Assembly: GCA_019114015.1 (NCBI GenBank) | Contig: DXGG01000024.1 | Span: 1-12,932 of the forward strand | Length of the DNA stretch: 12,932 nucleotides | Source: Candidatus Onthomorpha intestinigallinarum | GTDB lineage: Bacteria; Bacteroidota; Bacteroidia; Bacteroidales; P3 | Reading direction: 5' to 3' | In this document: positions 8,001 to 12,932 of the stretch, piece after piece | Numbering within the stretch: position 1 is the first letter of the stretch | Layout of the letters: each line of letters starts with the position of its first letter | The notes under the pieces: generated by a model | Database searches by the model: none | Told to the model about the DNA's origin: nothing | Seen by the model: only the letters and a program-made list of their open reading frames with translations | Translations under genes and position numbers: made by a program

Positions 8001-9221
8001 AGTTATGGTCATCTTGTAAGCCTTGCTTTCCGTATGCAAAGGAGGCAGGGTATTGTTTCCCGGTTCCGACAATTCCTCTATGTCAACATATCCCCTTACA
8101 TTCCTTTCCAATGCGTTCCACAAAGGAGGACACTTGCCGCCATTATTGTAATTGCCACTGCACATTATATCCCATGAGCCGTGATCGGCAAATGAACCGT
8201 CCTCTTCATAATTGGTATCGTAGTAATCCGCCTGACCCAAAACGTGAGAAAATTCATGACATATCGTTCCTATGCACAATGCTTCAGGATAATAAGGCGT
8301 TCCGTTTTTCTCTGAAGAACATGCATAATCCCTGACATAAACACCGTCCACCTCATAAGGCTGAATCAGTCTTGACCTATGCGGCCATATCGTATTGGGA
8401 TCATTTCCTCCCGTACTTTCGGCATATCCCGCGTAGATAACGTAAACACAAGACACATAACTGCCTTCACCGTTAGTGTATTGCGAAAAATCAACATCTG
8501 GATTGGCTTTGACAACCGCTTCCTCAATCAAATCCCTGACTCTTACGTCATTGGATGTAGAACTGTTCTGCCCGTAATATGACATGTTGTTGTCGGCAGT
8601 ATAGGGTCCCAAAACGGTGGCCTCAACATTCAACCTGCCAAGACTCGACGCCAAAAAATAATCGTGAACACTGCCTTGATGTCCGTTTGCCGAATATCCC
8701 ACCTGATTGAACAGATTGTTTATATCCTCCGAAGAAGTTTCAAACGCAACATCCTGATAAGCCATCAATATCACAACCATCTTGTAAGTCTCCACTCCCT
8801 CCGGGTCGGTATTTGTTATCAGACTTTTCCTTGACGCAAAATCATCCTGTATGTCCCAGAGTTGAAGCATATAGGCAATCTGCTGGTCCGAAAAAAACAA
8901 TTTCTTCTCCAATCCGCTCAAAAACTCCCTTTCCCTTTGCGAGCGGTCCGAAGGATTGTGCGCCAACATGTCCGAAGGCCTTATTCCGCCTTTACCGTCG
9001 GATATTGCGTAAACAAAATCACCGGCATTGTTTCGCATCAACGTATAATCATCGGAGGTCAAAGCCCAGTTGACCTTTTCATCTCCCCTCATTCTGACAT
9101 TGAGCAAGGTATTGTCCGATTGCCTGTATTCAAACGGCTCGGGATTAGCTCTAACCGCAAAAAGCTCCTGAATGCCGCACAAAAACAAAAAACAAAAAAT
9201 CAAAAAAGCTGCTCTTCTCAT
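5019..9221 (-). CDS. Secreted M6-family (immune inhibitor A-like) zinc metalloprotease with adhesion-type repeats and T9SS type A sorting domain
   Basis: A 1400-residue multidomain exoprotein. A signal peptide (hydrophobic core about residues 5-17, cleavage near 22-25) leads into the M6 prodomain-like segment (RANPEPFEYRQSDNTLL, 24-40). The catalytic domain holds the zinc motif HEFSHVLGQAD (H322, E323, H326, with D332 as third ligand in HExxHxxGxxD), a Met-turn-like WDIMCSG (350-356) and GHGMLIYHVDE (428-438). Then come a fibronectin III-like repeat (about 524-618), a MAM/jellyroll-like domain (627-783), a second Fn3-like repeat (791-885), a shorter jellyroll-like domain (893-1022), a third Fn3-like repeat (1027-1121), two Ig-like segments (1124-1217 and 1218-1307) and the C-terminal T9SS domain (about 1320-1400, starting IVPNPSNG). 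It is probably exported by Sec, moved through the outer membrane by the T9SS and anchored on the surface or released. First gene of the operon. The substrate is unknown. Confidence 0.93.
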   Translation of the reverse strand: MRRAAFLIFCFLFLCGIQELFAVRANPEPFEYRQSDNTLLNVRMRGDEKVNWALTSDDYTLMRNNAGDFVYAISDGKGGIRPSDMLAHNPSDRSQREREFLSGLEKKLFFSDQQIAYMLQLWDIQDDFASRKSLITNTDPEGVETYKMVVILMAYQDVAFETSSEDINNLFNQVGYSANGHQGSVHDYFLASSLGRLNVEATVLGPYTADNNMSYYGQNSSTSNDVRVRDLIEEAVVKANPDVDFSQYTNGEGSYVSCVYVIYAGYAESTGGNDPNTIWPHRSRLIQPYEVDGVYVRDYACSSEKNGTPYYPEALCIGTICHEFSHVLGQADYYDTNYEEDGSFADHGSWDIMCSGNYNNGGKCPPLWNALERNVRGYVDIEELSEPGNNTLPPLHTESKAYKMTITDNEYFLLENRQQVGWDTYLPGHGMLIYHVDESVAGWNYNCANCVANDPGVDLEEASGYSGSGAPFPGTSNNTSFTDNTTPNSLTKSGMPINRPITQITENTTTKNIHFIYGAEDNMRPVVNTVATDVLSDSVTVEVEIVNASSLAIIERGVCYSDTTDTPTIGHLKVVSTSSAVDFNVGIPNLMPATEYYVRAYAKTADKVGYGEVIKVKTQCVAYEDLPYVTGFEEGDNSLECWENECGTFVSNKWTVREQSSEQEGINSAAEGSRWAFIRSDWMQGTQVTKLVTPPINVSYVNQVGLKFNYAQQSRQGKQDKLAVYYKTGIDQEWILLEEYTANVAQWTEETLAIPANTNTLYIAFQATLKGGYGVCLDDVEVYEADLTAFPQLQAVTYSNLIDSSAVVSSRLLDNGNNPVNTLGICYATHPEPTLDDEVITVSVTEDLYSVDLSGLEPNTTYYVRAFAENISHRTYSEQIEFTTLCSRVDEYPYVLETGSSDISCVDVQEGWSLDTETFRFESDNDNYSSMLVLPLFDLSNREEMKLTFKRQQPLTNSLCDTLKVMYKSNVEQPWTELAVFGASEEYHSDTVELVGASGEYHIAFLGISGTSHINLKEIQVHAVLQIPIVETTAPSLITYNEIAVAGNVTYGGLTDVTARGICWSLEGIPSSEDNVMNMGAGTGEFSGSITNAEENTTYYIRAFATNSFGTAYGQLQQITTPYVPIFNNEISADQSVCQSTLPNDLTGSEPTGGNGEYEYLWILSTDGQNWIESNLGSLATKKDLEMRLLSTTTYFRRIVYSGHVTDTSNMVTITINEPSRGGNAFSLVTNVEAGSPYRVELRAYLGDILYWERQAPGYNWQTVDNSADSVYLTDYPDIEGEWFYRAVVQNGGCEPATSGTDKVTVSSVGLENINTATENIKIVPNPSNGVIRLVSDADIYGKICVDVIDMQSRVVKRIDGFNLKKGENVLDLSEMTSGSYVLRLYSDNWKWEGIVVIQR

Positions 9222-9257
9222 AAATTACAATTTATTATTCAGATAAATACACGGTAG

Positions 9258-9288
9258 CAAAGGTAATTCAGATTCCGCATTCTACAAA
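9258..9288 (-). promoter_or_regulatory. Bacteroidota-type promoter for the protease-nadC-yihY-degT-PGT operon
   Basis: On the minus strand TTTG (9285-9288) is followed after 19 bases by TACCTTTG (9258-9265), matching the Bacteroidota sigma-ABfr consensus in both boxes and in spacing. Transcription would start near 9250, leaving a leader of about 30 bases before the protease ATG at 9221. It lies downstream of the tRNA-Asp terminator, so the operon is probably independent of the tRNA. Confidence 0.8.
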
Positions 9289-9320
9289 AAAAATATGGAA
9301 AAAACTAAATAACCGGACTG

Positions 9321-9364
9321 AAAAACAAAAAAGGAAGACGTGCAAAACATACATCGTCTTCCTT
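9321..9364 (-). terminator. Rho-independent terminator of tRNA-Asp
   Basis: Read on the minus strand, a perfect 10-base stem (AAGGAAGACG, bases 9364-9355, with its complement at 9340-9331) closes a 14-base loop and is followed by TTTTGTTTTT (9330-9321). It starts 10 bases after the tRNA 3' end, a classical intrinsic terminator separating the tRNA from the protease promoter. Confidence 0.88.
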
Positions 9365-9374
9365 TCTTTTGAAG

Positions 9375-9448
9375 CGGTCTGGACGAGACTCGAACTCGCG
9401 ACCCCATGCGTGACAGGCATGTATTCTAACCAACTGAACTACCAGACC
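9375..9448 (-). tRNA. tRNA-Asp (anticodon GTC)
   Basis: A complete cloverleaf can be folded on the minus strand. The acceptor stem is GGTCTGG with CCAGACC and discriminator G, the D-loop holds AGTTGGTTAGA, the anticodon stem is CATGC/GCATG around loop CTGTCAC with anticodon GTC (bases 9414-9412), and the T-arm holds GTTCGAGTC. The genome does not encode the 3' CCA (the next bases are CTT), so it must be added after transcription. Discriminator G and anticodon GTC both fit aspartate identity. Single-gene transcription unit. Confidence 0.97.
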
Positions 9449-9487
9449 TCCCCTATTGTCCACCGCCTCTACCAACAAATGCGGATG

Positions 9488-9518
9488 CAAAGATACGACT
9501 TTTTTCATTCCCGCCAAA
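9488..9518 (-). promoter_or_regulatory. Bacteroidota-type promoter for tRNA-Asp
   Basis: On the minus strand TTTG (9515-9518) and TATCTTTG (9488-9495) are separated by 19 bases, a full match to the Bacteroidota consensus. Transcription would start near 9480, about 30 bases upstream of the mature tRNA 5' end at 9448, leaving a short leader for RNase P to remove. It diverges from the ssrA promoter about 40 bases away. Confidence 0.78.
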
Positions 9519-9556
9519 TTTTTAATTTCCTTTTTTCGTTTTTTTCGTCTTCTTAG

Positions 9557-9588
9557 TTTGCACGGACTGCATATTTGCCGTAATTTTG
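9557..9588 (+). promoter_or_regulatory. Bacteroidota-type promoter for ssrA
   Basis: TTTG (9557-9560), a 20-base spacer and TAATTTTG (9581-9588) match the Bacteroidota consensus. Transcription would begin near 9595, giving a precursor leader of roughly 16 bases before the mature tmRNA 5' end at 9611. Confidence 0.75.
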
Positions 9589-9610
9589 CAAACGATTTCA
9601 ATGACTGCAA

Positions 9611-10010
9611 GGGCCTGGGTTGGTTTTGACAGCAAGGCAAATGGTCAGGTAAGCATGCAGGCTCAGGTAACACAAGCCTTGAACAGGGTTACAAAACAAT
9701 AATTGGCGAAGAAAATTACGCTCTTGCTGCGTAGTCGAAGTACAGTAAACTAACGCTCTTCGGTGCAAAGTGCATCGGGCAGGACATCTCTCCGAGACCT
9801 TGTTCCCGTGGTTGAAGACAAAGAGGTGCAGACAAAACGGGAATAGTCCGTGCGGTGCTTCTACACACGGATGAACCCTTTTCAGAAGATAAGGTAAAGA
9901 CAGGACGTTTGCCTCTTGGTCTTTTCCCGACAACAAAAGGCAGAATAAGCATGTAGAAAGCCTGGTCGTTTCTTGTTTGGACCAGAGTTCGAATCTCTGC
10001 AGGTCCACCA
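9611..10010 (+). ncRNA. ssrA: tmRNA (transfer-messenger RNA, SsrA)
   Basis: A 400-base one-piece tmRNA that rescues stalled ribosomes together with SmpB. The 5' end GGGCCTG (9611-9617) pairs with CAGGTCC (10000-10006) as the acceptor stem with one G-U pair, followed by an encoded ACCA (10007-10010). The TTTTGACAGC near 9624-9633 is the reduced D-region, and the T-arm is CAGAG-TTCGAAT-CTCTG (9983-9999). The tag frame reads GGC GAA GAA AAT TAC GCT CTT GCT GCG TAG (9705-9734), encoding GEENYALAA, so the added tag is Ala plus this peptide, ending in the LAA degron recognised by ClpXP-type proteases. Bases from about 9735 to 9970 would hold the pseudoknots, which I did not fold in detail. The minus-strand frames across it are not genes. 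Confidence 0.97.
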
Positions 10011-10030
10011 TGAAAATGAAACGAAGAAAG

Positions 10031-10080
10031 AAAAAAACAGAATCAGGATCCATTTTTACGGAATTTGATTCTGTTTTTTT
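10031..10080 (+). terminator. Rho-independent terminator of ssrA
   Basis: A 15-base stem (10031-10045 with 10066-10080, core ACAGAATCA/TGATTCTGT) has a 20-base loop holding a GGATCC palindrome. The right arm ends in seven Ts that act as the U-tract. It begins 20 bases after the tmRNA 3' end, and its left-hand A-run could also serve the opposite direction. Confidence 0.85.
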
Positions 10081-10098
10081 GTATCCTTATTCCGCATT

Positions 10099-10129
10099 TT
10101 TGATTTGAAGGATAAATATCCTATCTTTG
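10099..10129 (+). promoter_or_regulatory. Bacteroidota-type promoter for the M49 lipoprotein-gpsA unit
   Basis: TTTG (10099-10102), a 19-base spacer and TATCTTTG (10122-10129) match the consensus. Transcription should start near 10136, with a leader of about 35 bases before the ATG at 10171. This placement decides the start codon: the in-frame ATG at 10105 lies inside the promoter and cannot be used from this transcript. Confidence 0.8.
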
Positions 10130-10170
10130 CAGTTTGTAACATCAGATATATTTTTTACAAACAAAAAGAA

Positions 10171-11814
10171 ATGAATATGAAAAAGGGAATCATCACGGCA
10201 TTGCTGCTAAGTTGCATTTGCCTTGTTTCTTGCGGCAAGAAAGAACAAACCACACAAATGGAGGAGAAATCGCCTATGCAAAAAAAAGTGGAAGAGTTTG
10301 CAAGCTTTGAGTTGAAAGCTGATCTTGGCAAACTGACGGCCAATGAGAAGGAAATACTTGGAATATTCCTCGACATTGCAGATGTAATGGATGAACTGTT
10401 CTGGTTGCAGGCCTATGGCAACAAGGCCGACATGGACACCATAAGCGACGAGTACACAAAACAGTTCGCAATGATAAACTACGGTCCTTGGGAAAGACTT
10501 GATGCGATGAAGCCTTTCGTAAGCGGATTCGGTGAAAAACCTCTCGGAGCCAACTTTTATCCGAAGGACATGACCGAACAGGAGTTCAAGGAGTTGAAAG
10601 ACGCGAACAAGAACAGCCTTTATACCGTCATAAGAAGGGATGAGAACGGCAAGCTGGTCGTAAAATGGTACAAGGACGAGTACAAGACACAGATTGACAA
10701 GGTATGTGCCCTTTTGGACAAGGCAATAGCCTTGGCACAGGACAAGGGATTGAAGAAATATCTGACAGAAAGGAAAAAGGCCTTTGAGACAGACAACTAT
10801 TTTGCTTCGGACATGGCATGGATGGACATGAAGGAAAGCAAGTTGGACTTTGTGGTAGGTCCGATAGAGAACTATGAGGACAGACTTTACGGAACGAAGG
10901 CTGCATACGAGGCTTTCGTATTGTTGAAGGACGAAGAAGAAAGTGCGAAACTGTCGAAGTTTACGGCAATGTTGCCGGAATTGCAGAAATCTCTTCCTTG
11001 CGACGAAAAGTTCAAGAAAGAGGTTCCGGGAACGGAGTCTGACATAAACGTGTACAACGTATTGTTTTATGCGGGTGACTGCAACGCGGGCAGCAAGACC
11101 ATAGCAATCGATCTGCCTAATGACGAGAAGGTGCAGTTGGCCAAAGGAGCGAGACGTTTGCAGTTGAAGAATGCAATGCAGGCCAAATTCGACAAGATCC
11201 TTTTGCCGATAGCGGAGAACACTATGGCGAAAGAGCAGTTGGCCAACGTAAAGTTCGATGCGTTTTTCTACAATGTCACTTTCCATGAGGTTGCTCACGG
11301 ATTGGGAATAAAGAACACAATAAACGGCAAGGGCGCCGTAAGGACTGCTTTGGGCAACCAATATTCCGCATGGGAAGAGGCCAAGGCCGACATACTCGGT
11401 CTGTACATGGTATGTTCCCTTATAGACAAGGGAGAGATAAGCACGATAAGCAAGAATGATGCCATAGCAACATTCATTGCCGGCATATTGCGTTCGGTAC
11501 GCTTCGGACTTACTTCCGCTCACGGAGTTGCAAACATGATGTGCTTTAACTTCTTTGAAGACCACAAGGCATTTACACAGAACGAAGCCGGTCTTTACAC
11601 GATAGACTTCAACAATGCCACAAAGGCTATAAGCGGCTGGGCTGCCAAGATATTGGAGGTTGAAGGTTTGGGAGACATTGCCGAAGCCAAGGCTTACTCT
11701 GAAGCGAACGGAAAGATACGTCCTACATTGCAAAAATCGTTGGACAAGATAAACGGACTGGGCATTCCAAAGGACATAAGGTTTGAACAGGGAAGAAAGG
11801 TTTTAGGATTGTAA
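10171..11814 (+). CDS. M49-like (dipeptidyl-peptidase III-like) zinc peptidase, lipoprotein, with HExxH motif
   Basis: A 547-residue protein from ATG 10171, chosen because the promoter lies between it and the upstream in-frame ATG and because it places a lipoprotein signal at the N-terminus (basic MNMKK, hydrophobic core, lipobox LVSC with C21 as lipidated cysteine). It should be attached to a periplasmic-facing or outer-membrane surface. M49 features are GPIENYEDRLYGTKAAYEAF (230-249), GARRLQLKNA (326-335), the zinc motif HEVAH (H372, E373, H376) and, 26 residues later, EEAKAD (402-407), with E403 as expected third zinc ligand. M49 enzymes release dipeptides from the N-terminus of oligopeptides. 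Classical members have the longer HExxxH and about 700 residues; this one is shorter with HExxH, a form I recall from Caldithrix abyssi DPP III. A dipeptide-releasing role is inferred from family. It overlaps gpsA by one base. Confidence 0.86.
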   Translation: MNMKKGIITALLLSCICLVSCGKKEQTTQMEEKSPMQKKVEEFASFELKADLGKLTANEKEILGIFLDIADVMDELFWLQAYGNKADMDTISDEYTKQFAMINYGPWERLDAMKPFVSGFGEKPLGANFYPKDMTEQEFKELKDANKNSLYTVIRRDENGKLVVKWYKDEYKTQIDKVCALLDKAIALAQDKGLKKYLTERKKAFETDNYFASDMAWMDMKESKLDFVVGPIENYEDRLYGTKAAYEAFVLLKDEEESAKLSKFTAMLPELQKSLPCDEKFKKEVPGTESDINVYNVLFYAGDCNAGSKTIAIDLPNDEKVQLAKGARRLQLKNAMQAKFDKILLPIAENTMAKEQLANVKFDAFFYNVTFHEVAHGLGIKNTINGKGAVRTALGNQYSAWEEAKADILGLYMVCSLIDKGEISTISKNDAIATFIAGILRSVRFGLTSAHGVANMMCFNFFEDHKAFTQNEAGLYTIDFNNATKAISGWAAKILEVEGLGDIAEAKAYSEANGKIRPTLQKSLDKINGLGIPKDIRFEQGRKVLGL

Positions 11815-12806
11815 TGCAAATGGACATAGCTGTATTGGGGAGCGGCAGTTGGGCAACCGCAATAGTCAAGATAGCAACCCAGAATTACCGCAAGGTTTAT
11901 TGGTGGGTAAGGGAAGAAGATATAGTAAAGGGGGTTATGCAGTTCGGGCATAATCCTCTCTATCTTCGTTCGTGTGAACTGGACAAGGAAAAGATAGAGA
12001 TAAGCACCGACATATCCCATATTGTATCCCGAACCGACACGGTTGTTCTGGTGATACCAGCAGCTTTTATTGTTCGCAGTCTGAAGTCTTTGGACAAGGA
12101 CGAGTTGTGCGGCAAGAAGATAATATCCGCAACGAAAGGAATGATACCCGAGACCAATCAGATTGTAGCGGATTATCTGAAAGAGAGTTTCGATATCGAT
12201 TTTGACATGCAGGCTGTTGTCAGCGGACCTTCTCATGCTGAAGAAATCGCACAGGAAAGGATGACCTATCTTACGGTTGCTTCCAAAAGCGAGATATTGG
12301 CCAGGGAAACGGCGGGACGTTTTGCCTGTCGTTTCGTGAAAACCAAAACATCCTCGGACATAAAGGGAATAGAATACGGGGCGGTGATGAAGAACATATA
12401 TGCTCTTGCCGCAGGCATAAGCAAGGGTGCCGGTTACGGAGACAACTTCGTTGCGGTACTCATATCCAATGCCGCTCAAGAGATGCTGTTCTTCCTGAAC
12501 AAGGTTGCTCCGGAGCGTAGGGATACCAATCATTTCGTTTACTTGGGCGATTTGTTGGTTACGGCTTATTCCCAACACAGTCGAAACCGTACGTTCGGAC
12601 AAATGATAGGTCAGGGTTATTCCGTCAAGTCAGCCCAATTGGAGATGGCGATGGTTGCGGAGGGTTATTATGCGGCCGACTGCATACACAAGGAATGCAA
12701 AAGGCTGGATATACATCTTCCGATTGCGGAAGCCGTTTACAGAATACTGTACAAGGGGGCCTCTGCATCAAACGAACTGTCCAAATTAAGCGACCGTTTC
12801 GAATAA
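11814..12806 (+). CDS. gpsA: NAD(P)H-dependent glycerol-3-phosphate dehydrogenase
   Basis: A 330-residue cytosolic enzyme of normal family length that reduces dihydroxyacetone phosphate to sn-glycerol-3-phosphate for phospholipid synthesis. Visible are the dinucleotide-binding N-terminus MDIAVLGSGSWATAI (3-17), HNPLYL (46-51), SATKGM with K108, SGPSHAEEIA (137-146), the catalytic-lysine segment VMKNIYALAAGISKGAGYGDN (K193 near its start), GDLLVTAYSQHSRNRTFG (245-262) and VAEGYYAADCIHKE (281-294). GSGSWATA differs slightly from the common GxGxWGTA. The start ATG at 11814 overlaps the stop of the lipoprotein gene (TAATG), which suggests translational coupling; a second ATG two codons later (11820) would begin at MDIAVL and is equally plausible. 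It ends just before a strong palindromic terminator. Confidence 0.96.
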   Translation: MQMDIAVLGSGSWATAIVKIATQNYRKVYWWVREEDIVKGVMQFGHNPLYLRSCELDKEKIEISTDISHIVSRTDTVVLVIPAAFIVRSLKSLDKDELCGKKIISATKGMIPETNQIVADYLKESFDIDFDMQAVVSGPSHAEEIAQERMTYLTVASKSEILARETAGRFACRFVKTKTSSDIKGIEYGAVMKNIYALAAGISKGAGYGDNFVAVLISNAAQEMLFFLNKVAPERRDTNHFVYLGDLLVTAYSQHSRNRTFGQMIGQGYSVKSAQLEMAMVAEGYYAADCIHKECKRLDIHLPIAEAVYRILYKGASASNELSKLSDRFE

Positions 12807-12828
12807 GTTACTATTCATCTTTTCATAA

Positions 12829-12864
12829 AAAATAAGGGGTGATGCTAGCATCACCCCTTATTTT
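12829..12864. terminator. Perfect palindromic bidirectional terminator
   Basis: A 16-base perfect stem (AAAATAAGGGGTGATG at 12829-12844 and its complement at 12849-12864) closes a CTAG tetraloop, so all 36 bases are self-complementary. The GC-rich core is flanked by AAAATAA and TTATTTT, which gives a U-rich end on either strand. It sits 22 bases after gpsA and 18 bases before the end of the convergent minus-strand gene, so it probably terminates both. Confidence 0.9.
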
Positions 12865-12882
12865 CATTTGATATTTACTGAA

Positions 12883-12932
12883 CTACTTCACTATCAACTT
12901 CTGTGTCGATACAGCGTTGTCCGTTACTATCC
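12883..12932 (-). CDS. C-terminal end of a T9SS type A sorting domain protein (partial)
   Basis: Read from the right edge on the minus strand, 16 codons plus two bases end in TAG at 12885-12883. The complete residues are IVTDNAVSTQKLIVK, which fits the last beta strand of a type A T9SS sorting domain (typical ending: polar turn, then QKLIVK or similar). The rest of the gene lies outside the window, so the cargo domain is unknown. It converges on gpsA and shares the palindromic terminator. The call rests on a short peptide, supported by the position of the stop codon immediately before that terminator. Confidence 0.68.
   Translation of the reverse strand, partial: IVTDNAVSTQKLIVK

Noticed and set aside
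7086..8177. 363-codon plus-strand frame opposite the protease gene
   Set aside because: Antisense to the M6 catalytic and Fn3-like region, with no domain, no promoter and a shadow-like composition.
9305..9673. 122-codon minus-strand frame over the tRNA-Asp region
   Set aside because: It covers the tRNA, its terminator and both divergent promoters, so coding is implausible.
9598..10053. 151-codon minus-strand frame across ssrA
   Set aside because: It runs opposite the complete tmRNA gene; the structured RNA explains the sequence.
10105..10170. Upstream extension of the M49-like lipoprotein by 22 codons
   Set aside because: The ATG at 10105 lies between the two promoter boxes, and the extension would bury the lipoprotein signal behind a non-signal-like stretch.
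10207..11733. 508-codon open frame on the minus strand opposite the M49-like gene
   Set aside because: It is fully antisense to a gene with a promoter, lipoprotein signal and zinc motif. Its translation is rich in Cys, Leu, Val and Tyr without recognisable motifs, as expected when the sense gene avoids certain codons.
11694..12602. 302-codon minus-strand frame opposite gpsA
   Set aside because: Antisense shadow of gpsA, which carries all its family motifs.
1..12932. CRISPR arrays, insertion sequences, phage, toxin-antitoxin or defence genes
   Set aside because: No regularly spaced repeats, transposase, integrase or toxin motif was seen, and long genes fill nearly all of the window. The tRNA shows no adjacent integrase or repeated 3' end that would mark an integration site.

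Overview
The window comes from a member of the Bacteroidota, most likely a Bacteroidales-type organism that has a type IX secretion system (T9SS). Four observations support this. Promoters of the Bacteroidota sigma-ABfr form (TTTG, 19-20 bases, TAnnTTTG) stand before the M6 protease, tRNA-Asp, ssrA and the M49 lipoprotein. The tmRNA tag is GEENYALAA, the Bacteroidota type. Two proteins end in T9SS type A sorting domains. Clear Shine-Dalgarno sequences are generally absent. I cannot name the genus.

Layout, left to right. (1) 1-1203, plus strand: cinA, lacking only its first codons. A T-rich inverted repeat follows it, between convergent units. (2) 9221 down to 1279, minus strand: one tightly packed five-gene unit with a single recognised promoter just upstream. 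The order of transcription is a 1400-residue secreted M6-like metalloprotease with a T9SS sorting domain, nadC, a YihY/BrkB membrane protein, a DegT-family sugar aminotransferase, and a small PglC-like phosphoglycosyl transferase. Junctions are overlaps or gaps of a few bases. (3) 9321-10080: an RNA island with tRNA-Asp(GTC) on the minus strand and ssrA (tmRNA) on the plus strand, divergent, each with its own promoter and terminator. (4) 10097-12864, plus strand: a two-gene unit of an M49-like (dipeptidyl-peptidase III-like) lipoprotein and gpsA, joined by a TAATG stop/start overlap and closed by a perfect palindromic terminator. (5) 12883-12932, minus strand: the last codons of another probable T9SS cargo protein.

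How the genes may work together. The aminotransferase and phosphoglycosyl transferase look like two steps of surface-glycan synthesis: making an amino sugar, then loading the first sugar phosphate onto undecaprenyl phosphate. Their cotranscription with a T9SS cargo protease is suggestive, because type A T9SS cargo is anchored to a surface glycolipid in Porphyromonas; the link here is inference. NadC (NAD synthesis) and GpsA (glycerol-3-phosphate for phospholipids) are housekeeping enzymes. I found no insertion sequence, CRISPR array, phage gene or defence system. The most unusual items are the short HExxH zinc motif in the M49-like lipoprotein and the mixed composition of the protease operon.
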